Positions 18,567 to 28,287 of a stretch of 64,000 nucleotides of DNA are shown here, in pieces. Position 1 is the first letter of the stretch. Every line of letters begins with the position of its first letter. The notes beneath the pieces are model-generated. The model was given only the letters and a program-made list of their open reading frames with translations. It was not told the origin of the DNA and searched no databases. The translations under genes were made by a program, and so were the position numbers. This DNA is from Goleter apudmare HA4340-LM2 (GTDB lineage: Bacteria; Cyanobacteriota; Cyanobacteriia; Cyanobacteriales; Nostocaceae): positions 90,476 to 154,475 of the forward strand of contig JAHHHF010000076.1 in assembly GCA_019359495.1 (NCBI GenBank), given 5' to 3'.

Positions 18567-20860
18567 TCTGGTGTCTGTTCAGGAAACATACACTTATCGG
18601 AATCACATCCAGCAGGGCCAGCTTCTGCCAATTCACCTAAGTCATAGCGGCTGAGAGCTGCACAGAAATCATCTGTTTTGCGTCTGGTTTTTACCTCTTG
18701 CATTAAACGCTCATAGGTGAGTTTGTCTATAGGTTCAAACGGCAAACGGGGAAACGATTGCAGGTCATCAAAACGCGCTAGGAGGGCGGCGGAAATGTAG
18801 CCTTCATCATTTTGGATAGCTTGGTGGATGCGCTGACCAAGAGGCTCGATTTCATCAGAGCGCAGCTCTAAAGTGGCTGATGTGTTGTGGGTGACATAAT
18901 GTTTTTGCACCTGGAGGACAAAATCTAATTGAGCTAAGACAGAGAACTGAGAAACATCAATTTGATCTGCTCCTGATAAATCAGCCCAAGGTACAGTTAC
19001 AGGAATTTCTACTAACCATTCACTAACCCGTGAGTCAAAGGGATCATGGAGCAAATTGCCCTGTTCATCTTTGTCAGACTGAGAAGGAATGACGCTATAG
19101 CCGTAATCGATACAAGCTAGAGCCACTGGGTCATTTTTGCCGAAAGTGATACGCCGAATAAATCTTTGAGCTTTGGGAGGATGCCATCCAGAACTAGCAC
19201 CAGTTAACAGGGCTTTAGTACCACTGGGTTGGACTGTAGTACAGCGATTGGGACGTTTGAAATTATGGCGATCGCAGTAATCCCAAACCACCCGATGTAC
19301 AATCTCTTTCCAGTAACTGAGGTATTTTTCTTCCTCTCGTTTAAATGCTAATCCTTGGGGAGTAGCGGGTCTGCCGGCTTCCCACCAATGCAACCATTCA
19401 ACGCCAAAAGCATGAACGAAGAAATCAAATAAACCTGTGAAGGATACCCCGACAATTGGGTCTAATTCCCGACTGGCTTGGTAGCGGGGTTCTAAGAATT
19501 TATGATTTAAAAGGGCAGCTACAGATAGCGCTCCCGCAGTAAAAGCTTCCTCTTGTTCTTTATAGTTATGTGGATCAATTTGATTGAGGTGTACTTCTGA
19601 CAAATTACAGTGAAAATTACTACCTATGATTTCTCCGCACGGATTTAAACCATATCGCTGCAAACGATGTTCTATTTCTTCAGCATCAAGAAGCTGATAT
19701 TGTGCTTGCAACCATTGTTGCGCTGTTCCTTGTTCGTAAGATTTCAAGAAATCAACTTTCAATGCCGATGTTGTAAGCAAATCACTGTTAGCTCTAGCTA
19801 CTGCTTCACCTGCCCACTGAATTGCGCCTTCGCCACTGTAATACTGTTTGCGAACAGCTTCTAGACATTCTTCTAATGTTGGCTTGCGGTGAAAAACTCT
19901 AGTATGATTCGCCATTCTCAGCGCATCACGTTCTGGATCAATTCGCCAGTTGCCTGCTTCATCTTGCTGCCATAAATTATCTTTGGCATTAGCACCTAAT
20001 TGATCGTCAGCCCTAAACTGACGTATCCCCGCACTTCTTCTGATATTGCCTGCAACAATTGTCACAGCAGCTTGATCGATTAATAGACAGCACTCTACAG
20101 AATTTAATTGCCGTCCTAAAGCCTTATTCAGAATAGATGCACAATTTTGATAAAGTTCGGGCAATTTTATAGGATTAGCTACACCGCCAAAGCCTCTGAG
20201 AGTTTCACCTGCTTGACGAACATCACTAATATCAACCAATACTTGCACTTCACCGCTAAATCTCTCATCTGTAGAGAGTTCTAATAGGGTTTGATAAGAT
20301 TTCACCCAACCTTCACGACTATCTCCCACGTGGATAATGACTCGATTACCCTGTATAGAGATTTCCGTATATTCACGACGCTGTTCTTTAGGAGTATTGC
20401 CAATTTCACCTTGTACAGTTATGTTCAGGTGATTACAGATTGGTGGTAATTGGTTAATATATTGCGGTTCTATGATGGCTCCAGTACCACAACCCATCAT
20501 GGCTAGATCCATCATCAAGCCAAAGGCACTCCAATCTTGGAGGTTGGTAGAGGTGCAATTATAAGCCCCGGAAAAGTTCTTGGGTTTGGCGATCCATTCT
20601 GTACCACCAACCCATAACCAGCGTCCACTGGGTAGGGCTTTCAAATTGCGTTGCATCCGCTCTAGGATAGCTGTTTCTTGGGGGTTGAGCTTTCCTAACT
20701 CAATTATGCCTTGGAGAGTGCGATCGCATACCTCATCCCATGTTTCCCTCAAACCTGCCGGACTCCGGCGGCTATAGGTTCTAAAAAATACGGGATTGGC
20801 GGCTGGAGCAGTTTCTGGAAACTCTGCACTCTGACGTTTTCTTTCAAGCTCTCGAACCAT
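18560..20860 (-). CDS. nrdJ: Adenosylcobalamin-dependent ribonucleoside-triphosphate reductase (class II)
   Basis: Makes deoxyribonucleotides from ribonucleoside triphosphates using a coenzyme-B12 radical, without needing oxygen. The 766-residue monomeric RTPR type is seen in FRTYSRRSPAGLRETWDEV at the start, the active-site Cys in SGAYNCTSTNLQDWSAFGLM, the loop GRWLWVGGTEW, the radical-site NPCGEIIGSNFHCNLSEVH (Cys and Glu of the catalytic finger loop), and QPSGTKALLTGASSGWHPP. The C-terminal redox pair is in GCDSDKC. Length is normal for RTPR, with no intein, although inteins occur in some cyanobacterial homologues. The gene's stop codon lies within a short repeat element. No cobalamin riboswitch was seen upstream. 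Confidence 0.95.
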   Translation of the reverse strand: MVRELERKRQSAEFPETAPAANPVFFRTYSRRSPAGLRETWDEVCDRTLQGIIELGKLNPQETAILERMQRNLKALPSGRWLWVGGTEWIAKPKNFSGAYNCTSTNLQDWSAFGLMMDLAMMGCGTGAIIEPQYINQLPPICNHLNITVQGEIGNTPKEQRREYTEISIQGNRVIIHVGDSREGWVKSYQTLLELSTDERFSGEVQVLVDISDVRQAGETLRGFGGVANPIKLPELYQNCASILNKALGRQLNSVECCLLIDQAAVTIVAGNIRRSAGIRQFRADDQLGANAKDNLWQQDEAGNWRIDPERDALRMANHTRVFHRKPTLEECLEAVRKQYYSGEGAIQWAGEAVARANSDLLTTSALKVDFLKSYEQGTAQQWLQAQYQLLDAEEIEHRLQRYGLNPCGEIIGSNFHCNLSEVHLNQIDPHNYKEQEEAFTAGALSVAALLNHKFLEPRYQASRELDPIVGVSFTGLFDFFVHAFGVEWLHWWEAGRPATPQGLAFKREEEKYLSYWKEIVHRVVWDYCDRHNFKRPNRCTTVQPSGTKALLTGASSGWHPPKAQRFIRRITFGKNDPVALACIDYGYSVIPSQSDKDEQGNLLHDPFDSRVSEWLVEIPVTVPWADLSGADQIDVSQFSVLAQLDFVLQVQKHYVTHNTSATLELRSDEIEPLGQRIHQAIQNDEGYISAALLARFDDLQSFPRLPFEPIDKLTYERLMQEVKTRRKTDDFCAALSRYDLGELAEAGPAGCDSDKCMFPEQTPDS

Positions 20861-21006
20861 AAGTCTAATTAATCTAATTCTTTTTGCTTGTTGCTTGTTG
20901 ACAGATTATGACTATACGCCAAGTGGATTGAGGATGGAAGCTTGCCAAAAGTGACAACTTACCCTTACTCTACGACTGTACGTACTAATTGCAACGGAAC
21001 GTTACA

Positions 21007-21591
21007 ATGCCTCTTGCTCCTTGGCGAAGCGCGATCGCCCACGCCCTCCATCGCAATCGCAGTCTTGTTTACGCCCGTTACCTACAAATGGCAACGGTAC
21101 GGACAAATGGTTGTCCGGCAAATCGAACTATAGTCTTTCGTGGTTTTTTAGAAGAAAGTAACCAGCTAAAATTTGTCACCGACGCCCGCAGTGAGAAAGC
21201 TGAACAAATACAGCAGCAACCTTGGGCGGAAGTTTGCTGGTATTTCCCGAATACACGAGAGCAATTTCGGATTACTGGTCATTTGACCTTGGTAAGTAGT
21301 GATTATTCTTTACCCATACTACAAAAAGCCCGCGTCTCCATCTGGCAAGATCTGAGTGATGCGGCGCGGTTACAATTTGCTTGGCCCGAACCGGGTACAC
21401 CGAGAATTAAAAACAAAGCTGCTTTTGAGCCACCATCACCTGATCTCCATGAACCACTGCCTAATTTTTGCCTCCTACTACTCGATCCTGTACAGGTAGA
21501 TCACTTAGAACTACGTGGTGAACCACAAAATCGTCGTCTTTACCACCTCGACGAAAACCAAGGATGGTATTGTCAAGAAGTTAATCCTTAG
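21007..21591 (+). CDS. PPOX-class FMN-dependent flavoprotein (alr4036-like family)
   Basis: A 194-residue pyridoxamine 5'-phosphate oxidase-like protein. It belongs, from memory, to the cyanobacterial PPOX family typified by Anabaena alr4036. The start chosen gives MPLAPWRSAIAHALHRNRSL; the upstream reading from 20989 adds six residues. Split-barrel FMN site features: RTIVFRGFLEESNQLKFVTDARSEK (phosphate binding) and AEVCWYFPNTREQFRITG. The C-terminus (LDENQGWYCQEVNP) matches the conserved W-x-x-x-x-V-x-P ending. The true substrate is unknown; such proteins may handle pyridoxal compounds or other flavin reactions. It is divergent from nrdJ. Confidence 0.8.
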   Translation: MPLAPWRSAIAHALHRNRSLVYARYLQMATVRTNGCPANRTIVFRGFLEESNQLKFVTDARSEKAEQIQQQPWAEVCWYFPNTREQFRITGHLTLVSSDYSLPILQKARVSIWQDLSDAARLQFAWPEPGTPRIKNKAAFEPPSPDLHEPLPNFCLLLLDPVQVDHLELRGEPQNRRLYHLDENQGWYCQEVNP

Positions 21592-21727
21592 AATTGGGGA
21601 ACTAGCTTTGATCGCAGGTAGCCGCAGTCTAAATAAGAATGGGAAACTCGGAGCCACCTCTAGGGTAATGATGCTCTGAGAAATGGGGAAGTAACGAATG
21701 TCTAATGACTAATAACCAATGACAAAT

Positions 21728-22492
21728 TTAAATACCTGCACCATCCAAGAATTCCTGTATTGCTTTATCTCTAAGATGGCAAACAGAGTTATCCTTGGGC
21801 ATATTCTTGTCATTGTCATCCAAATAACCCGCCAAAACGAGAGTTTTTGTGGAAGAATGCAAGTGTTGGAGAGTTTGTATTTGTTCTTCTAAGGATTCAA
21901 TCCGATCCACTAAAGCGCGGATGACTTCGGCTTCAGAATCTGGCAAATTATTGTGTTCTAGGGGTGCAACCCGGACTCCAGAACGATAGATGATACGACC
22001 AGGTACGCCCACTACAGTACAGCTAGAAGGAACGTCTCTCAAAACGACTGATCCAGCGCCAATGCGGACATTGTTACCAATTTGGATATTACCCAAAACC
22101 TTAGCACCAGCACCAACAACGACATTTTCCCCCAAGGTGGGGTGGCGCTTACCACTTTCTTTACCTGTGCCTCCTAGGGTGACACCTTGATAAATTAAAG
22201 CATAGTCTCCGACGATCGCTGTTTCCCCAATCACCACTCCCATACCGTGGTCAATAAATACACCCTGTCCAATCGTCGCACCTGGGTGGATTTCAATTCC
22301 TGTGAAAAACCGAGCTATGTGAGAAATTAGGCGAGGTATAAAAGGAATGCCAAAACTGTATAACCAGTGAGCCAGCCGATAGAATAGCAAGGCTTGCAAA
22401 CCGGGGTAACAAAATAAAACTTCCAACCAGTTACGGGCAGCTGGGTCACGTTCAAATATGATACGAAAGTCAGCACGCAATATAGATAGCAC
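21728..22492 (-). CDS. cysE: CysE, serine O-acetyltransferase
   Basis: Transfers acetyl from acetyl-CoA to L-serine, the committing step to cysteine. The 254-residue protein has the N-terminal helical region with [20 protein letters not shown] and a left-handed beta helix of hexapeptides. The catalytic and binding motifs are [45 protein letters not shown] and [11 protein letters not shown]. About 60 residues follow the core, including a short coiled segment ([20 protein letters not shown]), as in other cyanobacterial CysE proteins. The C-terminal Ile, which in enterics docks into cysteine synthase, is kept (DGAGI). Confidence 0.93.
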   Translation of the reverse strand: MLSILRADFRIIFERDPAARNWLEVLFCYPGLQALLFYRLAHWLYSFGIPFIPRLISHIARFFTGIEIHPGATIGQGVFIDHGMGVVIGETAIVGDYALIYQGVTLGGTGKESGKRHPTLGENVVVGAGAKVLGNIQIGNNVRIGAGSVVLRDVPSSCTVVGVPGRIIYRSGVRVAPLEHNNLPDSEAEVIRALVDRIESLEEQIQTLQHLHSSTKTLVLAGYLDDNDKNMPKDNSVCHLRDKAIQEFLDGAGI

Positions 22493-22594
22493 GAGATAGT
22501 ACCTTCGGAAAGCACGACAAGCTACTCTCCCATATTATCGTTCCAGGTGTAATCTCGATTAAATGGGGCATGGGGCATTAGTTATTTATGGCTC

Positions 22595-22721
22595 TATAGC
22601 AATCCTAAATGATTTGTAAAATCTTACATGTAGGGTTGTTGACTGTTAACCGTTGACAGTCAACAGTCAACATTCAACAGCCAAAACCGATATTTTTCAC
22701 AACTGAAATAGGATTGCTATA
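22595..22721. mobile_element. Foldback MITE of about 127 bp
   Basis: Terminal inverted repeats begin TATAGCAATCCTA and end with its complement (TAGGATTGCTATA, 22709-22721). The match continues imperfectly for about 27 bases per end (AAATGATTTGTAAAA against TTTTCACAACTGAAA). A second inner foldback, GTTGACTGT (22638-22646) with ACAGTCAAC, lies in the middle. The outermost TA pairs could be a target duplication, as for IS630/Tc1-type elements. It is non-coding and lies between convergently organised genes. Size is near that of Nostoc MITEs such as Nezha, but identity with it is not claimed. Confidence 0.65.
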
Positions 22722-22755
22722 TCATCTCCTCCATCTGCTTCATTCCCACTCCTGA

Positions 22756-23241
22756 TTACTGCTGCACTGTCAAAGTATAGTTTCGCTTGACCCCAGAATC
22801 AAAAGTACCTACCCAGACATGATAAGTTCCGCGTTTCCAGTTAATATCTTTAATGCTGGCATCTTTACTTTTACCAGTATCATCACCGCAGCGAATTGTA
22901 GTTTCGTCTGGGCCTTTGATGAGTACGGTTGTGTCAATGCCGCTTTTGATGAGTATTTTCAAGTCGGCAAAGTCTTTTTCTAAAACCAGGATGTGATCAG
23001 GATTGGGATCGGCAAAGCCAATACAGGCATTCTTCTCTCGGTCACGGTTGCTAATGGCAGATAATGAGTAAGAACCGCCTGTGTATCCAGTAACTTCTGT
23101 TTTAACTGGCTCATTGCCTGATGATAGGCTAATTGTACCGAAATTTGATGTCTGTGCTATTACAGGTGTAGTCACAATAGCGGTAAGTATAGCCGTGAAC
23201 CAAGCGAATCGGAACTTTAATCGGGGGAGACGATACTTCAT
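22756..23241 (-). CDS. Secreted conserved cyanobacterial protein
   Basis: A 161-residue exported protein. The signal peptide is basic then hydrophobic (FRFAWFTAILTAIVTTPVIA, cut after VIA-Q). The mature part is a beta-rich domain of about 130 residues: CIGFADPNPDHILVLEKDF, DTTVLIKGPDETTIRCGDD, GTYHVWVGTFDSGVKRNYTL. The pattern (GPD-x-x-x-x-C-x-D-D and G-x-Y-x-V-W-V-G) resembles the pre-peptidase C-terminal/PPC-like beta-sandwich found alone in cyanobacterial periplasmic proteins. Two Cys (about 73 and 118) may form a disulphide. Function unknown. Confidence 0.6.
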   Translation of the reverse strand: MKYRLPRLKFRFAWFTAILTAIVTTPVIAQTSNFGTISLSSGNEPVKTEVTGYTGGSYSLSAISNRDREKNACIGFADPNPDHILVLEKDFADLKILIKSGIDTTVLIKGPDETTIRCGDDTGKSKDASIKDINWKRGTYHVWVGTFDSGVKRNYTLTVQQ

Positions 23242-23401
23242 AAGTAGCCCTCCGACAGGCTATTTTATATAGTAAATATATATACATATTGTAAGCAAAA
23301 AACCGTAATACTCCATAAGCTGTGCCACATTGTTATGTGCCACAGTTAATGCCAATTAAAAATTCAAAATACCTCATACCTTGCACCAGATTTAGCACTC
23401 T

Positions 23402-25060
23402 TTACGGCTGGAGTTGCAAGAAGACGCCAGCTTTGAGTGCTTCTGTGTCGCTGTTGTAAGTACTAACTGTCAGTGATCGCAGGTTGTTAAAAAACGGTTT
23501 GCCGAGTATTTCTACTAACTTGAGAATTGGTAGCTGTCTTTCTAAAAACTGCTGGCTCTTGATCCAATCAAGATAAACATAGCCTTGGTTGGGTTGGGGA
23601 ATGGTAGCGATACTATCTTGGAAATTACGATGATTAATTAAAGAGTCTTCCCCAGATGTGAGAATTTCTTTCATTGTCTCTAAATCGGAGGTGAAGATTT
23701 CGTAGTTTCCTAAAGTTGTATGCACACCCTGCACTTTGGCTTCAACGTCGAGCGCAGTTTGATCTTTCGTATTGGTTGGTTTGCTAGCTGCGGTTAACTT
23801 TGTCCATGTGGAGACTTTTTGCTGATCTAAAGTGATGGGACTGATGCTGAGTCCTTTAGCATTAGCGATCGCATCTAAATTAGCAATACCTGCGATTACC
23901 TCCGGCGATTGTTCCACGGCAAACACCCAACTTACAGTTTTTTGGGCTTTTTGGGGTAATAATGCTAAGGCATACTCTCCCTGTACCCAGCTAAAAATAT
24001 CTGCTGGTAAGTTTATCCCCCAAAGTTTTTGCAAATCTAGTAAGGGTTGGGCTAATTTAGCGATCGCATCTTCCCCAGAACCATATATAGTTTCTGTCGC
24101 TTGTCTCCAGAGTTTAGCTAACTCACTATCACCCAAATTGCTCAAATTAGCTCCAGAAATTGCCAAGCCTGCTGATACTGGAATATACTTCAGTGCTCCT
24201 ACAGGTTGAGATAAGGGTGGAGATGGGGGGACAATTGCTGATGCACCCAAAAAGCTAGTTTCTGCTAGCAATCCTTTGGGGTTTAATGCTAGGGAAATAA
24301 TTTCGCTGTCATAACTTGGTGCTGATAATTCTAACCCTTGCCATTTGGCAACAGTGGGCAGATTTAGAAAAGCCACGGCTAACGCACCTCCAGGTAGCTG
24401 TTCGGTAGCTTTTTGGTATTGAGCAGAAGTGGTTAAATTGAGATCCGGGGCTTGGACGTTATTAATCGCATCTCGCAATACTTTAGGATCGTTGGCAAAC
24501 AACACAAAGTCATTACCCACCAATGCACCAGCCAATGCACCTTGTGCTGGTGGCGGATCGTCATAAAGCAGCTTCACGCCTTTGTATGCTTCTGTGGCTA
24601 AATTGCTTCCAGCTAACACCCGCTTGGAAAATAACAATTCCACAAACTCTCGGCTTTTTTCTGGTTTTGTAGTCCCTAACGCCATCAAATACCCTGGCTG
24701 CTGTCCATTTTCTGGATCACGATCAATATCCCAGTTGGTGACAGCCAAGGTAATTTCGTTTCCTAACCAAGGTTGAATATCTTGGCGATAATCAATGCCA
24801 CTTTTAGCCAATACACTGGTTTTGATCCCAGATAGCTCTCCTTCGCCCTCCAAAGTGGGCAATTTATCTGGATTTACCAACAGTGAAGCCATCACTGGGG
24901 CAATTTTCGACACAAATATGGCAGCACTAGGCTGAGATCTGGCGGTAACGAGATTGGCCGGACTTTTAGCAAAAATCCAGTAAAAGCCAGCAATAGCGAT
25001 CGCTACCAGTGCAATCACACCAGCTACCAGGAAACTAGAAAATGAGCGTTGGCTGTTCAC
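23402..25060 (-). CDS. DUF3352 family membrane-anchored protein
   Basis: A 552-residue protein, recognised as the cyanobacterial DUF3352 family. One N-terminal membrane helix (FLVAGVIALVAIAIAGFYWIF) is followed by a large extracytoplasmic region. Family patterns include AAIFVSKIAPVMASLLVNPD, GIDYRQDIQPWLGNEITLAV, GYLMALGTTKPEKSREFVEL and LPGGALAVAFLNLP, with a final FFNNLRSLTVSTYNSD block. Two related alpha/beta halves may exist. Probably periplasmic or lumenal; function unknown. It is divergent from the rhodanese gene. Confidence 0.75.
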   Translation of the reverse strand: MNSQRSFSSFLVAGVIALVAIAIAGFYWIFAKSPANLVTARSQPSAAIFVSKIAPVMASLLVNPDKLPTLEGEGELSGIKTSVLAKSGIDYRQDIQPWLGNEITLAVTNWDIDRDPENGQQPGYLMALGTTKPEKSREFVELLFSKRVLAGSNLATEAYKGVKLLYDDPPPAQGALAGALVGNDFVLFANDPKVLRDAINNVQAPDLNLTTSAQYQKATEQLPGGALAVAFLNLPTVAKWQGLELSAPSYDSEIISLALNPKGLLAETSFLGASAIVPPSPPLSQPVGALKYIPVSAGLAISGANLSNLGDSELAKLWRQATETIYGSGEDAIAKLAQPLLDLQKLWGINLPADIFSWVQGEYALALLPQKAQKTVSWVFAVEQSPEVIAGIANLDAIANAKGLSISPITLDQQKVSTWTKLTAASKPTNTKDQTALDVEAKVQGVHTTLGNYEIFTSDLETMKEILTSGEDSLINHRNFQDSIATIPQPNQGYVYLDWIKSQQFLERQLPILKLVEILGKPFFNNLRSLTVSTYNSDTEALKAGVFLQLQP

Positions 25061-25100
25061 ATTAGACCTAATTTGCGAATGGGGAATTGGGGTAAAGTAC

Positions 25101-25119
25101 GCGATTAATCGCGTCTCTC
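25101..25119. repeat. GCGATTAATCGC palindrome
   Basis: Perfect 12-base palindrome followed by GTCTCTC, a remnant of the GAGACGCGATTAATCGCGTC foldback that recurs between genes in Nostocales. It sits in the divergent region before the rhodanese gene. Confidence 0.45.
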
Positions 25120-25208
25120 TTGAGCCTTGACCCTAAGAATCAATACTCATGACTATGGACAGGGTTTTCTGTCAACATAAATAGTATAGGATTGTTTACA
25201 AAAACTTC

Positions 25209-25556
25209 ATGACAGGAAATTCTTTTAGTGAAATTAGTGTAGAAGACTTGGCACAATGTTTGTCTGCTAAGGATTCTAGCGTTCAGTTAGTAGACGTGCG
25301 CGAACCCCAAGAATTGGCGATCGCTAGCATTGAGGGCTTTGTTAATTTACCTTTGAGTGAGTTTGGCGAATGGAGCGCTGAAGTTCCCACGCTCTTCAAT
25401 CCAGACGCCGAAACTCTTGTACTATGTCACCACGGCCTTCGCTCTGCCCAGATGTGCCAGTGGTTAGTTGCTCAAGGTTTTACAAATGTTAAAAATATCG
25501 CAGGTGGTATCGATGCTTACTCTTTGTTAGTTGACCCTGCTATTCCCCAATACTAA
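25209..25556 (+). CDS. Single-domain rhodanese-like protein
   Basis: A 115-residue sulfurtransferase-like protein. The rhodanese fold runs from VQLVDVREPQELAIASIEGF (CH2A-like start) to the active-site loop LCHHGLRSAQM, with nucleophile Cys at about 74, then GFTNVKNIAGGIDAYS at the end. The loop composition (HHGLRS) is like GlpE/YgaP-type rhodaneses common in cyanobacteria. It may carry persulfide sulfur from thiosulfate or a desulfurase; the partner is unknown. hrcA follows after 430 bases on the same strand. Confidence 0.85.
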   Translation: MTGNSFSEISVEDLAQCLSAKDSSVQLVDVREPQELAIASIEGFVNLPLSEFGEWSAEVPTLFNPDAETLVLCHHGLRSAQMCQWLVAQGFTNVKNIAGGIDAYSLLVDPAIPQY

Positions 25557-25983
25557 GTGCATAATTGGGCTGGGAATTACTCTCATCTGGATTTTCCCAC
25601 CCTGTTCGGCATACTTTATACTTAGGTTACAAATCTCAGAATTATGGGAACAATAATATCAACTAATGTTTGAGTGACATTTGAATCCCAAAAGGGTCGA
25701 AAAATAAGTATTCAACAATACAATTTTTAACAATTATTTATGGAAAGATACGTTTAACAAAAGCTACATTTTAGCTATTAGATATTAGCTAAAATGTCCA
25801 TAGTTTATGCCTAAGAGATAAAACTCTGGAAAGATGCAAAATTATCAATTTAAATTTAGTTATTACTATAAAATTGAATAATTAGTTATCTTAACTTAAT
25901 AAATATTACTTTTTATTAAGCAATAACATTTACAAATTTTTTCCCAATTCTCAATAAAATTTGCCTTCAGTACAACATCTCCC
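25557..25983. other. Leader and spacer upstream of hrcA
   Basis: Very AT-rich 427 bases with no gene. It contains a perfect inverted repeat (separately listed). No CIRCE operator (TTAGCACTC-N9-GAGTGCTAA) was found. Confidence 0.4.
25766..25797. promoter_or_regulatory. Perfect 11-bp inverted repeat upstream of hrcA
   Basis: ACATTTTAGCT (25766-25776) and AGCTAAAATGT (25787-25797) with a 10-base spacer, 187 bases before the hrcA ATG. It lacks a T-tract, so it may be an operator. It does not match CIRCE. Confidence 0.4.
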
Positions 25984-27060
25984 ATGCAAGTCCAGTTGAC
26001 AAATAGACAACAGCATATACTTTGGGCAACGGTGCGTCATTACATTGCTACGGCAGAACCTGTTGGTTCTAAAGCCCTGGTGGAAGAGTATGATTTAGGT
26101 GTCAGTTCAGCCACAATTCGCAATGTCATGGGTGTCCTAGAAAAGTCGGGGTTACTTTATCAACCCCACGCCTCTGCCGGACGCGTACCTTCTGACTCTG
26201 GCTATCGCATTTATGTTGACAAGTTAATTACTCCTTCTGAAACTTTAGCTAGAGAGGCAGAACTAGCACTGCAACAGCACCTCCACTGGGACGATTGGAG
26301 TTTAGAAGCCGTCATCCAAGGCGCAGCGCAAATTTTAGCAACCTTGAGTGGCTGCATTAGCTTGATTACCATGCCTCAAACCGGCACAGCAATGTTGCGA
26401 CATTTGCAATTGGTGCAAATTGAAGCCCGAAAAATCATGCTGATCGTGGTCACAGAAACTTATGAGACGCATTCCAAGTTGATGGATTTGGCCCCAACAT
26501 CCGCAGAAACACAACCAGATCCAGAAGTAATTGATCGGGAATTGCAGATTGTGTCTAACTTTTTAAATAGCCACCTACGAGGACGGAGTCTATTGGAATT
26601 AGCCAGCCTGGACTGGAGTCAATTAGATCGAGAGTTCCAGCGTTATGCCGAATTTTTGAAAAACTCCATCATGGAATTAACTCGTCGGAGTCTAGCACCG
26701 ACTGCTACACAAATTATGGTGCGGGGTGTAGCAGAAGTTCTGCGCCAACCAGAATTTTCTCAATTAGAACAAGTGCAAACAATTATCCAACTACTGGAGG
26801 AAGAACAAGATCAACTGTGGCGATTAATATTTGCAGCGCCAGAACTTGAAGATATGGGTAAGTCAAGGGTAACAGTTCGCATAGGTGCAGAAAACCCACT
26901 AGAACCGATACGCACCTGCACCTTGATTTCTTCTACCTATCGCCGAGGTTCAGTACCAGTAGGTAGTGTGGGAGTTTTAGGCCCAACACGCCTAGATTAT
27001 GAAAGTGCGATCGCTGTTGTTGAAGCTGCTGCGGAATACTTGTCTGCGGCCTTCAGTTAA
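25984..27060 (+). CDS. hrcA: HrcA, heat-inducible transcription repressor
   Basis: DNA-binding repressor of chaperone genes, which binds CIRCE operators (groESL, and dnaK in some species) and is kept active by GroEL. The 358-residue protein has the N-terminal winged helix ([20 protein letters not shown], then [20 protein letters not shown] and [20 protein letters not shown]), the family signature [15 protein letters not shown], a GAF-like middle, and the C-terminal [20 protein letters not shown] with [20 protein letters not shown]. Length is typical. No groE or dnaK gene is adjacent, as usual in cyanobacteria. Confidence 0.95.
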   Translation: MQVQLTNRQQHILWATVRHYIATAEPVGSKALVEEYDLGVSSATIRNVMGVLEKSGLLYQPHASAGRVPSDSGYRIYVDKLITPSETLAREAELALQQHLHWDDWSLEAVIQGAAQILATLSGCISLITMPQTGTAMLRHLQLVQIEARKIMLIVVTETYETHSKLMDLAPTSAETQPDPEVIDRELQIVSNFLNSHLRGRSLLELASLDWSQLDREFQRYAEFLKNSIMELTRRSLAPTATQIMVRGVAEVLRQPEFSQLEQVQTIIQLLEEEQDQLWRLIFAAPELEDMGKSRVTVRIGAENPLEPIRTCTLISSTYRRGSVPVGSVGVLGPTRLDYESAIAVVEAAAEYLSAAFS

Positions 27061-27266
27061 ATATTTTTGACTTTCATCAACTAACTGAGGACGGTTATCC
27101 AAACGAAGAGACTATTTCACCCTCAGAGTTTCCTGATTTACAAATTGGGGTTTGTGAGATGTTACCGCCGATTGACAACGTAGAAGGATGATAGCTTTGT
27201 TTACCTGTCTTAACTTAGTTTTGTTTTTTTCCACCGACTTACTTAAGTTGTAAATCAAGGCTGTGA

Positions 27267-27749
27267 TTATGGGAGAAATTTCACATACACACGATCGCAT
27301 CTTTTTGTCTCTACACCAGTTGCTGCTGTGTAACCTTTACTTTCATACAGCTTGACTGCTTCCACCAAAACACTAGCAGTCTCAATCCAAATTTCCTCAA
27401 AACCACGGGAAGCGATCGCTGCTTCTAATTGTGCGAGTAAATATTTCCCTAGTCCTAATCCTCTAACACTGGATAAAAGGTACATTTTGCGAATTTCTAC
27501 AGCTTTTTTCCCACGATCAACAGGGTAGTATGCCCCAGTACCCACAATCTGGTTTTCATGTTCAATCACCCAAAACTCGCCGCCTGTGGCTAAATAAGAT
27601 GCTTCCACTTGCAAGACATCTCTGTCAGCACCATCCGGTTCCCAACCCAATCCGTATTCCGATAACACATAACTGATGACTGCGGCTGCGCTTGTGCGAT
27701 CGCCCTTCTCCCAGTTACGAATCAAAAAGTCTTGATAATAATCTCTCAT
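27267..27749 (-). CDS. GNAT-family N-acetyltransferase
   Basis: A 160-residue acetyl-CoA-dependent acetyltransferase. GNAT motifs: FWVIEHENQIVGTGAYYPVD (beta 2-4), KKAVEIRKMYLLSSVRGLGL then GKYLLAQLEAAIA (motif A with the Q/RxxGxG/A pyrophosphate loop, RGLGLGK), and KLYESKGYTA (motif B). The acceptor substrate is unknown. The same-strand VOC gene lies 120 bases upstream, so they may not be co-transcribed. Confidence 0.85.
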   Translation of the reverse strand: MRDYYQDFLIRNWEKGDRTSAAAVISYVLSEYGLGWEPDGADRDVLQVEASYLATGGEFWVIEHENQIVGTGAYYPVDRGKKAVEIRKMYLLSSVRGLGLGKYLLAQLEAAIASRGFEEIWIETASVLVEAVKLYESKGYTAATGVETKRCDRVYVKFLP

Positions 27750-27869
27750 CGTAAAATTTTGAATTGGAGTCGAGTGAAAGTCAAGTTGGCACAGAGAATT
27801 TTTTTAGATATATATCCCAATATAAGCTTGTAGTCAGCACTTTAGTGCCTCCAAGTACAAGCAAAATTG

Positions 27870-28274
27870 TTAACTGACGATACCCAGATTGGTGTAAATC
27901 TCTATTAAATTACCATCAGGGTCACGGAAATGGGCTGTGCGGATTCCCCATTCTGGACGGTCTACAGGTTGAGTCACAAGCAATGCATGATAATCTTTTA
28001 GGCGTTGGTATACTTCATCCACGTTATCGACTGCGAAAATTAGAGATGCTTGATTTTGTCCAGAGAAAGCAGAAGGCTGATCACTCCTGGTGATTACTTG
28101 ATCCATTAAATCTTTAGGGAATAAAGCCAACTTAATATATCCCGTACTAAACTCGGCGTACCCGCTATTTTGATCACCCCAATCAACATCTAGTTGCAGT
28201 ACGTCGCGGTAGAACAGAAAAGTGTCTTTGTAGTTGGAAACCAGCAGCCTTAGGTGTGTTAACTGAAGTCTCAT
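27870..28274 (-). CDS. VOC-family (glyoxalase/bleomycin-resistance-like) protein
   Basis: A 134-residue protein with two beta-alpha-beta-beta-beta halves: LTHLRLLVSNYKDTFLFYRD, then FAVDNVDEVYQRLKDYHALL. The ending (TAHFRDPDGNLIEIYTNL) is typical, with the metal-site Glu. Such proteins bind metals and act as isomerases, dioxygenases or resistance proteins; the substrate here cannot be told. It lies 13 bases downstream of miaE on the same strand, so the two are probably one operon. Confidence 0.85.
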   Translation of the reverse strand: MRLQLTHLRLLVSNYKDTFLFYRDVLQLDVDWGDQNSGYAEFSTGYIKLALFPKDLMDQVITRSDQPSAFSGQNQASLIFAVDNVDEVYQRLKDYHALLVTQPVDRPEWGIRTAHFRDPDGNLIEIYTNLGIVS

Positions 28275-28287
28275 ATACGTTGGGTTG

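Noticed and set aside
18560..20860. Intein in the ribonucleotide reductase
   Set aside because: Length (766) and continuous motifs are those of an intein-free enzyme, although inteins occur in relatives.
20861..20990. Cobalamin riboswitch ahead of nrdJ (and before cobW)
   Set aside because: No B12-box-like GCCACTG and no long structured leader fits; the space before nrdJ is only about 150 bases.
25557..25983. CIRCE operator upstream of hrcA
   Set aside because: No TTAGCACTC...GAGTGCTAA found; only an unrelated palindrome.
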